A DNA stretch of 64,000 nucleotides from Capsicum annuum (Eukaryota > Streptophyta > Magnoliopsida > Solanales > Solanaceae), in NCBI RefSeq assembly GCF_002878395.1, contig NW_025860620.1:25269-89268 (forward strand). Reading direction: 5' to 3'. A program made the translations under genes and the position numbers. The notes under the pieces are model-generated. The model was not told where the DNA came from, did no database searches, and saw nothing but the letters and a program-made list of their open reading frames with translations. Numbering within the stretch: the first letter of the stretch is position 1; the number at the start of each line of letters is the position of its first letter. Positions 22,940-35,098 of the stretch are shown one piece after another.

Positions 22940-24216
22940 TATGCTATAAGAGAAGGAATTACCTTATGGATACGACCTCAATTGGACAATCTCGCAAATT
23001 GACAACAAAGCAATAATGCATTAAAAATTTCAACTGTGTCATCAAATGAGTACGGTAACATGGAAAAAAAGGGGAAATCTTACTCCCTCTCAAATTAAAT
23101 GAATCAATTCCAAGAACTAGGAGTGTTCACAGTTTGGGTAAAATCCATCCAAATTGATAAATTGACCCAAATTGATTAAATAAATCGAATTTTATTTGGT
23201 TTGGTTTACATGTTTAAAAACTGATAATTTTTATATAGTTGGTTGACCCAAATTGATTAAATAAACTTCTTTTAAATTCTTCACCCTCCTTGTTTTAGTT
23301 TAATGTCTTCAATAGTTGGTTGAACAAACAATAAAATCTTATATTAATAGCGGGATCTAAAGAAAAATAAGCTACATTTTTTTTCAAAAAAAAAAAATGC
23401 CATAAACTTTTTCCTTGAATTAAAGAGCCAGTATACAGTTGGATATAGAATTTGTCTCGGAAATTAAAATATGCCTAAAGTTAAACGATTTAAAAACGAG
23501 CTTTTGGCTGGTGTCAAGAGGATTATTAATGAATATATATATCGACTTTATACATATATCTTTTATTTTTATGAACAAGGGGGTATGGATAAATCCCTGA
23601 ACGCTTCCTTCTATCCGCCCACATATGTAGTTGAGATATTCCAATTACATTATTGTAAACTTTTAATATCATATGTGTGATGTGTCACAGCAGAAATACA
23701 TACTACTAATTAAATGATTTAAAGAGTGCAACCAATGCATTACTACTTATCAATAGGAATCAATAAATAGACATTCAAATGATTTTGAGGCAAATACAAA
23801 CACAATTAATTCTGTACCCAACAAGAGTTTTAGCAACATATACAAATAAGAGAAACTAGATCATTGACCTTTGTGTTGTACACATTAACATACCAGTCAA
23901 CCAAAGAGTTCTTCCATGAAAAATAATTAACTTATACTCACTAACAATATATAAAGAATTTCTATGTCATCAGTCTAATTAAACATATCAAATTCTTTCT
24001 ATTTGCTCCAAATAATTAAGATTTTCTATAAGAAAGAAGTGATTCTGCTTCTGGCAGCAACATGTCATGTCCCGCTTGTGAAGTCAAATCTATATGTTCT
24101 AAAAAGAAAGACGATTAGAATACCAATCTCATCGATATCATATCAAATCCTATCAATTGAATCACTTTCAAGTGATAATAGTCTATCTATCGTATTTTTC
24201 ACATACCTAATTTCAC
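22940..24216. other. AT-rich intergenic DNA
   Basis: No gene, LTR or RNA gene is recognised here. There are poly-A/T runs (for example 23375-23398) and short direct repeats such as TTGACCCAAATTGATTAAATAAA near 23160-23270. The small frames have no recognisable content. Confidence 0.5.
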
Positions 24217-24671
24217 TTATTTAGAACCGGATGCCTTCGTGCCACCTTGAACTGAGCCTTGGCCACCACTACCACCACCACCGCTACCTGATATACCTCT
24301 AGGGTTTTGACCTTAAATTTCTCAAGTTTCAATTGAGATTGATCAACAGCAATTCCTCTACTCTTGTTCAAAGAGCCATCACTTGGACTCCTTTTGAAAG
24401 AATTAATCTTGAATTTCTTTTCTTGATCCTTGTTATTTGAAAACACAACACCAATTTTTCCAAATATGGGAATGAAATCTTTATGATGAAATAGAAAATT
24501 TTCTTGAAGAATTCTCCCCTTTAGGTCTCTGAAGAAATCTAGTACCATAATCAATTTTGGATCCACTTTCTTTCCTGATTTCCATCTTATCATCACTGGC
24601 TTTTCTCGAGTATTTTCAATATTTTCAACATCAAGAATTGAAGAGGTGATAGCTTCCTTGAGATCTTCTAT
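24217..24671 (-). pseudogene. Unrecognised small pseudogene with Gly-rich C-terminus
   Basis: A protein-like frame of about 150 codons. The open part contains EDLKEAITSSILDVENIE and MIRWKSGKKVDPKLIMVLDF, then a Lys/Ser-rich middle. Continuing in frame gives a Val-rich nonsense tail. Shifting by one base near 24310-24316 instead gives a plausible ending GQNPRGISGSGGGGSGG, then a stop at 24217-24219. A likely original start (24669-24671) reads ATA instead of ATG, with a CATATATAG box about 30 bases upstream (24699-24707). I therefore read it as a small gene with a lost start and one frameshift. I do not recognise the family. The alternative is an exon of a larger gene using the AG at 24699. Confidence 0.45.
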
Positions 24672-25867
24672 TAAAATGTGGTTAATTTGTTGAGATGACT
24701 ATATATGAGAGAACTATAGTTGGAATAAGATATGGAAGTTGAGGCTTGGAGCTAATTCAAGTTTGGAATGTTTCATTAAAAAAAGTTGTCTGGAATGTTT
24801 CATATATATATAGAGAGAGAGAGTGTGTTCACAAACAGACGGTTTAAATTAAATTTGGACAGGTCAATTAACAATATCATGCTTCAACGTGCTCAAAATT
24901 TATTTGGATTAAAATAAATTGAATTAAGATGAGTCAAATAAAGATTTATTACTCAGCCGCCAAATTGATAGATACGATCTCCCCTCCTTTTTTACTTTTC
25001 TTTTTGCAAAAGAAAAAAACATTGGTTAATGTTTTTTTTCTTGAATTATTATTAATTAGTGTGAAATTTTGCATGATCTCAAGTCTCCAAATTCCATCAT
25101 ATATATTTGGAATTAGATTACCTTTTATGTGTGAGTTACATAGGAAAATTAGGTGGAAGGTCACAAAAAAGTCCTTAAATTAAAAATGGTGATAACTTTG
25201 ACCAGTTAAGGTCGAAGTTTCATTTAAATTCTAATTACGTTAATTAGGGTGTAAAGTGTAATTTTCAAAAACTTTTTAATTTTTTAAAAAGTTCTCCAAC
25301 TCCAAATTTCAAATTTTAGAATTCCCCCCCTTTTCTTATCTTTCAATCTTTCTTCTTCTTTTTTTCTTTCTCGCTCCAAATTTCTTTCTCCCCATCTTCA
25401 TCTTCTTATTTTTTCCTCTCTCTCTAGATTTTTCTCCTCTTCCATCTTCTCTTCTTTTTTTTTCTTTCTTTTTCATTTCATTTTTCTTCCTTTTTTAATC
25501 TTCATGGACTATTTTTTAAAAAAATATTGAGAAGTTTGAAAAGAATTTTTTTGATTTCTTTTAAAAATGAATGAAGAAATAATTCAACAAATTCAGCAAC
25601 TATCATAGTTGCTACAACAGTTATGGTAATTATTACAACAACTACTATTAGTTGTTATGTTACAACAACTATCGAAGTTGTTGTAGCAGGAACTTCAACT
25701 GTTGCTGCAGCAACTTCGATACTTAATTTCTAAAAAAAGATATCATTGGAGGAGGAGCCCATGAAAAAGTAATATTTATTGTAAAAAGAGAGGCGGTGGT
25801 GCTGGTGGTGACGCCGGATGAGAAGATGGTATTTGTTGCGGCGTTGATAGCGATGGTGGTGGAGGAG
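24672..25867. other. Intergenic DNA with polypyrimidine tract
   Basis: It holds a TA/GA microsatellite (about 24800-24826), a long C/T-rich tract at about 25325-25500 like a plant 5' leader or promoter region, and a GTTG/CAAC hairpin cluster listed separately. No coding sequence is supported. Confidence 0.5.
25596..25714. repeat. Cluster of four GTTG/CAAC hairpins
   Basis: Four inverted repeats in 119 bases: 25596-25612 (8-bp arms GCAACTAT, 1-base centre), 25637-25656 (8-bp arms AACAACTA, 4-base loop), 25661-25685 (10-bp arms TACAACAACT, 5-base loop) and 25701-25714 (the perfect palindrome GTTGCTGCAGCAAC). The pairing was checked base by base. Confidence 0.8.
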
Positions 25868-28246
25868 TGTAACGCCCTGAGAATACATCCTGGGCATCAC
25901 ACGGTGCTTACAGTCCCAAGGGACCACAAGCTAACCCATGAAGTGGTTTCTGCTGTGAGCACTGAATAATACAATAACATACGCCGAAGAACAACTGTTA
26001 AGCCATAAGGTTTTAAGTAATAAAACTGATTGAATCTGTAAACCAACAGATGAAATAATCTGACAATATCAACTAAAGTTTGAATACTGAATAACTGACT
26101 GTAGTGTCTGAAAGCCTCTAAACTGGCTGAATATGAGTTTATGAGATAGGCCCCAACAAACTACTACTAACTACTGAACTGAAATCATGAAAATAAATAA
26201 TTTGTCCTTAAAATATAAGGACTCGCCACTATTATGGATGATAGTCTGATAAGTCTATATGCGATATGTAAATTGGGCATCTGAACCTATAATATGATAC
26301 ATCATAGCACAAGAAAAGAATATACGGTCAGTACTTTGAATGTACTAGTATGCTAAATAAGGTAGGCTGATCTGCATGGTTTTATGAACATGAATAATAA
26401 TAATTGTCTGTATGCATGCACATAGATATATAACATGTAAAACTAGATAGAGTGCATGAAATCTGTAGATATTGAGGATACATGAAGTCTATAAATGTCG
26501 GGAATATATGAAATTTGTAAATACTGAAGATGCATGACCAAGCATATAACCTATTTGGAATATAATCTGTAAACACTGAAATACTAAAGTCTGATAACTG
26601 AATCACTGATATCTGTATGCTATGGTCAAGCAACTAAAACTAAATTATTGTACTGAGACTGTGGGAACTATTATCTAATCGACATGCCCCAATGAGCTAG
26701 TTTGGGGTCCAACCTATAACCCCAGTTGGAAGGGTGTTAGTACCATGCCACGGGTACTAATGTTGGCTATATGGATCCACTAAACTGATGTATTATCCCA
26801 AAGGACTAAGGGTATAAAGCCTAACTGATGAGTGACCTCTGCGAGGTAGTCAAGCCTAATCTGATGTATGACTCTTCTTATCCTACGGTGGCTGCATAGT
26901 TTTGGAGTACAGACACTACTACTAACAACTCTACCTATTTGACGGGGAAGCCGCCATCTCCATATTCACTCGGTGATAAATTCTTCTCCCAACTGAACTG
27001 ACTCAGAATGCTTAACTATTATGAGTTTAACTAATTATGATATCTAACAGAACTGATATTGCTTATATTATGTCTGAGACTATTCTAACTCTTCTAAGAC
27101 TAAATAAACAGCTATGTTTTCGGGTATTCATAACCCCCAGGACTCAATAGTAATAATAGTAAAATAGTACTAATCTTTAAGGACATAACATGGGAACATT
27201 TATTTAAAAACCACTCCTGTAGGTATTTCATCAAACACTTGCGATGTATGGTGTACACTAAGCATGAGAATAGTTTAAAACTTGTAGTAAAAGCACAATT
27301 TCAATACCAAAACACAAATCATAAATTAAATTAGCGGACAACAACATTAAACATGTGGAGTGTAATAATCAACATCAATTTCGTAAAAACATGGTATAGG
27401 ACAAGATTTATGGGATTTCATGGTTAAAATCACTATTCAAAAACATAATAACTTGAAAAGATCATAACTTTGTATTTAAATTGCATACTTGGGCTCGGTG
27501 GGTGAATAGGGACCCATGAATGAACACTTAACATACCTAGGTGATGAATTCTTGAGTTTCTTGGTAAAATCCTCAAAATTTGATCTTGAATTGAAGTCTA
27601 GGGTTTGCTAATTGAGACAGAATGTTTGGATCTTGAGAGAATTTAAGAAAATAATGACTAATTAGATTATTTAAGGTATTAATCTCGTGTTTAGGACTAA
27701 TTAGGGTCGTGAAAAAAATACTCAAATATCCCTGGAATGATTTAAAACTTGGAACTTAAAACTAAAAATCCTGATTTTTGGCTTCGCCGTGACGCAGTGG
27801 CATCACGGTGAGCCATTGGAAAAGGGAAAACTAGGAACTAGGCCCTTGGCGCGATGCGGTACAATCGCGGTACCCCTTTGATTGTGATTTTGGCTCTTGG
27901 CGCAATGCGGTGGAATTACAGAGTCACACTAGAAAGTGATAATGGAGCACTGGAACTTCACCATGATGCGCTAGGATCGTGGTGGTTCACTGGAAATTGA
28001 CGAATGTCATTTTTCCTATCACCGAGACACGGTACTTGTGCATTTGACACACTGTCTTACAAAAAGTGCCATAACTTCTCTCCCGGATATCGGATTCGGG
28101 TAAATTTTATATTATTGGAAACCCAATTCAATTTTCTAAATATTGGTAAGTCTTAAACTTAAAAATACTGAATATTTTGGAATTTTTATATAGAGATACC
28201 CATGTACCGAGAGCTAAACTGATCTACGAAAGTACGGGGTATTACA
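25868..28246 (-). repeat. Element D 3' LTR
   Basis: 2379 bp; on the minus strand it runs from TGTAATACCCCG (28246) to GGGCGTTACA (25868). Bases 25868 to about 27470 align with 43228-44829. It contains three tandem units of a 26-bp repeat at 26455-26532. Confidence 0.9.
26455..26532 (-). repeat. 26-bp minisatellite in the D LTR
   Basis: Three head-to-tail 26-bp units each beginning CATGAA/TATGAA (26455, 26481, 26507), with a fourth start at 26533. The matching place in the other D LTR (about 43815-43893) has the same units, diverged. Confidence 0.7.
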
Positions 28247-28259
28247 ATATCTTCCCCTT
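28247..28259 (-). promoter_or_regulatory. Element D polypurine tract
   Basis: Minus-strand AAGGGGAAGATAT, next to the 3' LTR start TGTAATACC. Confidence 0.85.
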
Positions 28260-28576
28260 GGGAACATTCGTCCTCGAATGGGACTGATTAAGCTGGGAAG
28301 TACTGCTGGTCTAAGTTTACGTACTGAACATGCACAACTGAAGCATGGTTGCATGACTAAGACTATTGATAAACTGAGTCTTTCATACTGAACATGCATA
28401 TCTGATGCATGAGTGCATGGCTAAGCTGGTTCATCAATGTATGACTGACATGGGAATGATATGCAATGATAACTAAAGCTTGTAACTATAATCGAACTTA
28501 TAACTGAGTAAATATAATGAGAACTATTACCTCAAGCTGAGTCTGTATTTATGGAGAAGAGCTGAGGATACTTGGT
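28260..28576 (-). other. Element D 3' untranslated stretch with CATGCA motifs
   Basis: It lies between the chromodomain stop and the polypurine tract. GCATG/CATGCA motifs are concentrated at about 28328-28425. No coding signal is seen. Confidence 0.55.
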
Positions 28577-29760
28577 CTACGTGTCTGCTTCTGCTTCCCA
28601 AGTAGCTCTCTCAATAGACTGATTTCGCCAAAGAACCTTGACCAAGGGAACTACTTTGTTCCTTATCCTGTGAATCTGAAGATCAAGAATTTTAACTGGG
28701 ACCTCTTCGAAAGAGAGATCATTTTGAATGTTTACTCTTTCTAAGGGGACTACTACTACTGGGTGACCAATACATTTCTTTAACAAAGAGACGTGGAATA
28801 CTGGATGCACTAAAGCTATATCTGAAGGCAACTCAAGCTCATAATCTACCTTTTTGAAATGATTGAGAATTCTATAAGGGCTGACTTATCAGGAACTGAG
28901 CTTCCCCTTCTTACCAAACCTCTTCACTCCCTTCATGGGAAAGATTTTCAGGTACACAAGGACGCCAATCTCAAACTCAAGATCCTTTCTCCTTACATAT
29001 GCATATGATTTCTATCGGCTCTGGTCTACCTTAAGCCTTTCCCTAATCAACTAAATCTTCTCTAGGGCATCAAAAACCATGTCAGGCCCTACAACTACAG
29101 TCTCACCTACTTCAAACCAACCAATCAGATACCTACATCTCCTCTCATATAGAAGCTCAAACGGACCTATCTAAATACCAGAATGATAATTGTTATTATA
29201 GGTAAATTCAATCAAAGGCAAGTGATCATCCCAACTTCCCTTAAAGTTAACTACACGTGCTCTTAATATATCTTCTAGAGTATGAATGGTCCTTTCTATT
29301 TGACTATCTATCTGAGGGTAAAAATTTGTACTTAGGTGAACTTGGGTACCAAGACCCTTCTGAAAAGCTTTCCAAAAGTTAAAGGTAAACTGGGTACCTC
29401 TATCTGAGATGATGGATATTGGGAATCTGTATAACCTAACCAACTCTTTGAGGTAGATCTTGGCATATTCCTCAGTTGAGTAAGAAGTTTGTATTGGCAA
29501 GATATGAGCTGATTTGGTCATCTTATATACAATGACCCAAATAGAATCATACTGAAGATGAGTACGAGGCAAACCCGTCACAAAGTCTATGTTCACTTCT
29601 TCCCATTCCCATTTCTATATTAACCCACTAGGCTTCTGGTGCTCAATATTAACATGCTGACATATGGAGCACTTAGCTACAAACTCTGTAATATCTCTCT
29701 TCATCCCACCCCACTAATAGATCTTCTATAAATTGCGGTACATCTCAGTGTCCCCTAGAT
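28577..29760 (-). pseudogene. Element D integrase with chromodomain
   Basis: The 141-codon open stretch 29171-29596 holds the whole catalytic core with all three acidic residues: NIDFVTGLP (Asp), SIISDRGTQF (Asp) and HTLEDILRA (Glu). The C-terminal open stretch 28577-28831 gives HPVFHVSLLKKCIG and the chromodomain-like tail ILDLQIHRIRNK and VKVLWRNQSIE, ending EAEADT. The zinc-binding part (29600-29740) has a TAG (29714-29716) in place of Trp. Frame changes lie between 28840 and 29170. Its core is the best preserved of the four Tekay-type integrases here. Confidence 0.9.
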
Positions 29761-29971
29761 GAATTGAGTATCGCACATCATACGATTCTGCAAGAATTCG
29801 CTACCTTAAGTCATCTACACCTAGCACACACAGTCTACCCTAACGACTCAGCACGTCATCTCCCCCTTAGGAGAAAACCTCTACTTTCTGATCTCTAACT
29901 GACTCTTTTAAATTGACTAGACTAGGATCACTATCTTTCTTTTCTTTTATTTCAAAAACCAAAGAAGATTC

Positions 29972-31343
29972 TGATGTGTGAGCCTATGCTAACATATTTA
30001 AAACTTTTAAATTAAAATAATTGTAAGGTTTTGAGCAACTTTAGTTGTTTTTGATTAGTTTCCTTTGATTTTGCAATAAATGAAGAGAGAAAAGGGAACC
30101 ACTTATAAAGGAAGAAAAAAGACTGAAATCTGAGCAAATAAATGGCTAAGTGCGGCTGATGATATTCTTGACACATCGTCAGCCTGGTGATAAGCTGTCA
30201 ATGATGCCGTCAACCTTAAACAGAAGATGGGAGTTGAAGAAAGTTTTGTGACGACCTTCATAACATGTCGTCAAGACGGTGATAAGGCATCACCGTCGCT
30301 GTCAATCTTAGGCAGCAAGAACTAAAAGTAGCAGAGGATCTGACGACATCCGTGATAAGCCGTCAGAATCCTGATAGGCCATCACGGACGCCATCATCTA
30401 TTCCGAGGAAAATCTAAAACTTTAATTTTATTTCCTTCTTTAGGGTTAACTATTTAAAGCCCTTTTTAGGGTTTTCTAATGATGAATTGATTTATCTTTG
30501 ACTTAACAATATTCTAAAACATACGATACTTTTCTCTCTCTCTCTCTAAACTATTATTTTGGGAGTTTTATCTTGTGAATCAATTCAGCTTATACTTTTG
30601 ATCTTCTTCATCATTGTAAGTTAATCCCCTTAATTATGAAATCAATTTGTGTGCTTTTTCCTTGCATCATGAGTGGCTAAACACCTTTAACCTGAATTAT
30701 GGGATCTAGGGTTAGGTCATGATAAGGTTTTAAATACTCAAGAATCAAAAGGTGTTAGGATTTCTTGATAATTCTGTGATTATAATTGACATCTGTTGGT
30801 TGCAAACACTAGGCGTAACTACTTTGATTTTCTTGAGAAATAAATCATAAATAGTAGAAAGTGAATTATCAACAGGGACTTCGAAATACTTCTTTTAATA
30901 ATTAGCGTTGTAACAAGGTTAATTAACCTGGGGTAAAATCTGGACAGTACGTAGCGATTCCCTAAGTCCAAGAGGGTTAGGAAATTAGACGCTTGACTAG
31001 GTCGAGAGACATTTGAGAATATCATCAATAAAGATAGCTTGTTATATAACCATCATGAGAATCTTGAGTTAACTTTAAAATTTGTCATGTACAGTAAGCC
31101 CTAGTGAACATAATTCTGGTTTTTTCATAAAATATTGGTTACAAATGTTAAATTCAAAGTGACAAACAATTATTTGTGAGACTTAAACCCCTATTTTTGG
31201 AAATATTACACTATCAGTAAATTAAACTGCAAACAACTTGAGTTCACACCTTATTCCCTATGGGATTCGACCCCAACCTAGTTGGATTTTATATTGACAA
31301 CGATCGCTTACACTCATTCAAGAGTGAAATTTAAGCGTTATCA
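29972..31343 (+). repeat. Element E 5' LTR
   Basis: TGATGTGTGAGCC to GCGTTATCA, 1372 bp. It includes several GTGATAAG..GTCA-type short inverted motifs (near 30187-30380) and a CT microsatellite (about 30532-30547). Confidence 0.92.
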
Positions 31344-31347
31344 AAAA

Positions 31348-31365
31348 TGGCGCCATTGCTGGGGA
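31348..31365 (+). promoter_or_regulatory. Element E primer-binding site (Athila type)
   Basis: TGGCGCCATTGCTGGGGA, four bases after the LTR end. It closely matches the TGGCGCCGTTGCCGGGGA site used by Athila-related elements (Asp tRNA type), with two changes. Confidence 0.85.
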
Positions 31366-31471
31366 ATACGGTTGTAAACTGAAAGTTTGTGTGCACTAAT
31401 TTGATGTTTGTTAAGTTTCCTAGATTTATGTTTATTTGTAGTTTTTGCTTATTGTAGGCTCCTTGTTGTTT

Positions 31472-33243
31472 ATGCCAAAAACAAGAAGTTCCAGAGAACC
31501 GTTATTGTCAATTAATCTGGAACCCCAGCTGATCGAAAGAATGACTGAACAACAAGAGGTGAAAAGACTAGCTACTTTGTCCAGGGCTCAGGTGAACGTA
31601 CAAAATCTGGGTCAACAAATACGTCATCCAAACCCTGATGATGAAGATTTGCATGATGAGGAATTACCGAATCCTCAAAACCTAAGGTGAGCTAAGAAAA
31701 TTGCTGCACCTGTGCAGAGAAATGTCAATAGAAACCGTCCAATCAGAGGGAGGTATGGTCAATAGCCTATGCAATATGAGGCTGATGATGATGATGAAGA
31801 AATGGATGGAGCGGGTGCAACGGATTCTATCATTCCTCCACTGTTGGCACCGAGTACGAAATTCAGCATAACCAGTACCATGATCCAACTCCTGAATCTG
31901 AAGGGGTTGTTTAGAGGCTTGCATGGTAATGATCTGAACATGCATTTGGTGAACTTTATCACCATTTACAAATATTTTGACAATGCAGGAGTGATCCAAA
32001 ATGCGATACGGTTGAAATTGTTTCCATTGTCTCTGTCTGGAGAGGGAATAATATGGTTGAATGAGCTAGAGCTTAATTCTATAACCAGATGAACACAGTT
32101 GAAAGAGGCATTTCTAGAATGGTTCTTTCCACCCTCCAGGAGGGTACAGTTGAGGGAAGAAATCAGTAACTTCAGACAGCTCCCTACTGAAGCATTGTAC
32201 AAAACCTGGGAGAGATTTAAGAAGAAGCTGGCACAATGTCAGAACCACAATATGACAGACTTGCACTTGATGGAGACTTTGTACAGAGCTTTTAACTCTG
32301 TGATAAATCTAATTATAGACAATGCTACAGGTGGTTCATTCATTGGCCTCTCTTTTCTAGATGCTTTAGACATGCTGAATAGAATGACCAAGCAAAGTTG
32401 GGCTTGGCACACCAAGGATTCTGTGGTAGCTAGCCCAACTTCTTTTGGTGGTATGATTGCAGAGCAGTTTAGCAGGGATGAGAAGTGATACCAGGACATG
32501 GCCCATTTAAAGACACAGATGGACTTGCTGACCAAGCACTTGTTATCAGGTAAGATCAAAAAGATTAAGGCTGTGGAATCTCAGGGTACTATTGCTGCAA
32601 ATCCTGATAAGAAGGCAAACTATGAGAGTAATCAGGGGAGTTTTCTAGGAAATAGCCAAGGGAACAATCGTCGGAACTTTTATGACAAACCTGATTATAA
32701 AGATAGGGAACAGGGACACTGGAGAAACAATAATGACAGGAGTAGTTTATATGTTCCTCCTAGAAGTCAGGATGCTGCAACAACTAGCTGTGGAAAGATG
32801 TCTATGGAGGATATGATGGAAAATTTGTTTAAGGGAGTTGAGGTAACCAACTCGGGGGTAACCACTATGAGGAGTGAATTCTCTATGTTGAGTCAGTTGG
32901 CTAGTTTATACTCCACTTCAATCAAGCATTTGGAGCAGCAGATGAGCTAACTTTTTGCTACATTAAACCAGAGAAAAAATGGTAATTTACCTAGCGATAT
33001 GGTTCAGAATTCGTGGAATGATGGCTCATGTATGGTGATTACCACACAGAGAGGTAAGATGTTACTTGGCCCTTCTGTGGGCAAATCTGTAGATAATGAT
33101 GTAATTGTTGATGAATCTGAAGAAAGCAATCCAGTAGAGTCTATGAAGCTGGATAATTCTGTTGATGTGTCAGAGAAAGAAAAGAAGAAGAAAGAGAAAG
33201 TGGTGTCAAAAACTATCCCTACACCACCACCTCCCTTTCCTTA
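31472..33243 (+). pseudogene. Element E gag, decayed
   Basis: Starts ATGCCAAAAACAAGAAG (MPKTRSSREP). The retrotransposon gag domain follows: LKGLFRGLHGNDLNMHLVNF (about 31895-31955), AIRLKLFPLSLSGEGIIWLNEL (32003-32070), EAFLEWFFPPSRRVQLREEI (32106-32165) and LYKTWERFKKKLAQC near 32196-32240. This pattern is that of Athila/Tat gag. Stops include TGA at 32090-32092 where the family has Trp. No CCHC knuckle was found. The C-terminal part (32999-33243) ends with a proline run. Confidence 0.85.
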
Positions 33244-33247
33244 ATGA

Positions 33248-33953
33248 TTGAAGAAAAAGGTTGATGATGCAAAATTCAGCAAGTTCATGGCAATGCTCAA
33301 GCAATTGACAATTAATGTGCCTTTGGTTGAGGCACTTGAGGAAATACCAAGCTACGCAAAGTTCATGAAAGACTTTGTAACAAAGGAGCGAAAGGTTAGC
33401 CATGAGCTGAAGGATAATCTCCTTTATTGTGGTGCTATTTCTACAAGGTCTTTAGTGCAGAAAAGGGTAGATCCGGAAGCTTTCACCATCTTGTGCACTA
33501 TTGGCCCCCTGAAATTCACAAAAGAACTATGAGATTTGGGAGCCAGTATAAATTTAATGCCATTGGCTGTGTATAAGAAATTGGTTTTGGGGAATCCTAC
33601 CCCAACGAAATGCGGTTGGTAATGGTAGATAGATCTATGAAACGGCCTGTAGACATACTGCATGGTGTTTTGGTAAAGGTAGTCGATTTTGTATTGCTTG
33701 CTGATTTTGTGGTCTTAGATTGCGAGGTGGATTTTGAAGTGCCCATCATCTTAGGTAGGCCATCACTTGCAACCGGGAGAGTGCTAGTAGATATGGAATT
33801 GAACGAGTTGAAATTCAGATTCAGTGACAAAGAAGCACGCTTTAAAATACACTCATCCATGCCTCAACAACATGAGATAAGTGTTTTCTCAATCGTTGAC
33901 GTCTTCTATGATGATACTAAAGGGGTATCAACAGGTTGTCTTGGCAAAGTCTG
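33248..33953 (+). pseudogene. Element E protease region
   Basis: Open stretch 33248-33532 (KFSKFMAMLKQLTINVPLVEAL, AISTRSLVQKRVDPEAF) is the Athila linker before the protease. The active site DLGASINLMPL begins right after a TGA (33530-33532) that replaces the usual Cys of LCDLGA. In a shifted frame 33610-33954 gives LVMVDRSMKRPVDILHGVLV, DCEVDFEVPIILGRP and TGRVLVDMELNELKF. The catalytic Asp is retained. The frame ends at 33951-33953, exactly where Gag-Pol would normally continue into reverse transcriptase. Confidence 0.85.
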
Positions 33954-35098
33954 AGTAGTAAAGATAATCAAGTCGTTCTGCGACAGTAAATCAGGCATTA
34001 TTGGGAGGCAACCCAAAGTTTTTATGTTTAAGAAAGTGTTTTTGTTTTTCTAACTAGGATTTAATACAGAGAAGGTGGAAAAATTAGGAGGTGAGCTGAA
34101 AGGTCATGATGACAATCATGATAAGCCATCACTACTATGATAAGCTATCACAATTGTCATCAGTTAGACTAAGACTGAGGCATTCTCTGATTAAGGGTGA
34201 TGACATTCGTGATAGGCTATCACACTCGTGATAAGCCATCACCAACAATCGTCATCCCACAGCCTTAAAAGCTAAAATCTTGGCCTAACTTAAATCAGAT
34301 TCGACCCGATCCAATAGCAAAACCTTTTAAAATTTCTACAAATTTTAATCCTTTTTCCTTAGTTTATTTATTTCCTTAGTTAGATTATTTCCTACTGTTT
34401 TGTTAAACACTCCAAGAAAAACCAAGTTCCCTTGTGGGAGGGTTTGCACTTTACAATCAAGAAAATTCTTCCCATTTCATACTTCCTCTTGTGCGTGACA
34501 TCAGTTTGAGAGCTCCATCAGGTATACTTTACTTTAACCATTATTTTGTTATGGTGAGTAATGGATAGATGATAACCCAAGTCCCCAAGATTCTTGAACC
34601 AAGTTTAACTTGAAAAGGAGCTAAAATCGCACCTAGGGTTTGCTATGCAAACCCAAGGTTTAAAAGTTAGCTCACAAATTGGAATTTAAGGGAATTTTGA
34701 GAAAGAAGGGGGACCAAAAATTGAGTAAAAATCAAAAGTGGGTTCTGGTAGAAGATGATGACATTCATGATAGGCTATCACAATTGTGACGGCTTATCAG
34801 GAATTTCTTCAAAGGCTGTTGAAAAGAAATTGGACTCTATTTAGGGTTGACAACATTCGTGATAGGATATCACAATTGTTATAGCTTATCAAGAATTTCG
34901 TCAATGGTTGTTCAAATTTTGAAGGTTCTATCTACGGTTGACGACAATCGTGATAATCTATCACGATCGTGATGGCTTATCAAGAAATGTCATCACACCT
35001 GGAGCCTGAAGAATGAATGAGCTTAAATGATTAATGTATTTGTATTTGTGCTCTTGAGGGTTGACTAATGTTCTTCTATTGTCTCCAGGTACTTTAAA
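33954..35098 (+). other. Element E spacer where pol should be, with tandem near-palindromes
   Basis: No RT, RNase H or integrase sequence is present. At 33971-34020 there is a CTGCGACAGTAAATCAGG..TTGGGAGGCAACCC stretch that I recall as lying just after the pol stop in Athila elements, so pol seems to be missing cleanly between protease and this point. The rest contains GTGATAGGCTATCAC-type motifs and a 3-unit, about 91-bp tandem repeat (34757 to about 35000). Confidence 0.6.
34757..35005 (+). repeat. About 91-bp tandem repeat with GTGATAGGCTATCAC core
   Basis: Three units start at about 34757, 34849 and 34940, each beginning GAYRACATTCRTGATA-like and containing a near-palindromic core followed by a GTGATGGCTTATCA-type motif. 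The third unit is incomplete. Confidence 0.7.

Noticed and set aside
33597..33860. 87-codon Ser/Thr-rich minus-strand frame
   Set aside because: Antisense of the E protease region.
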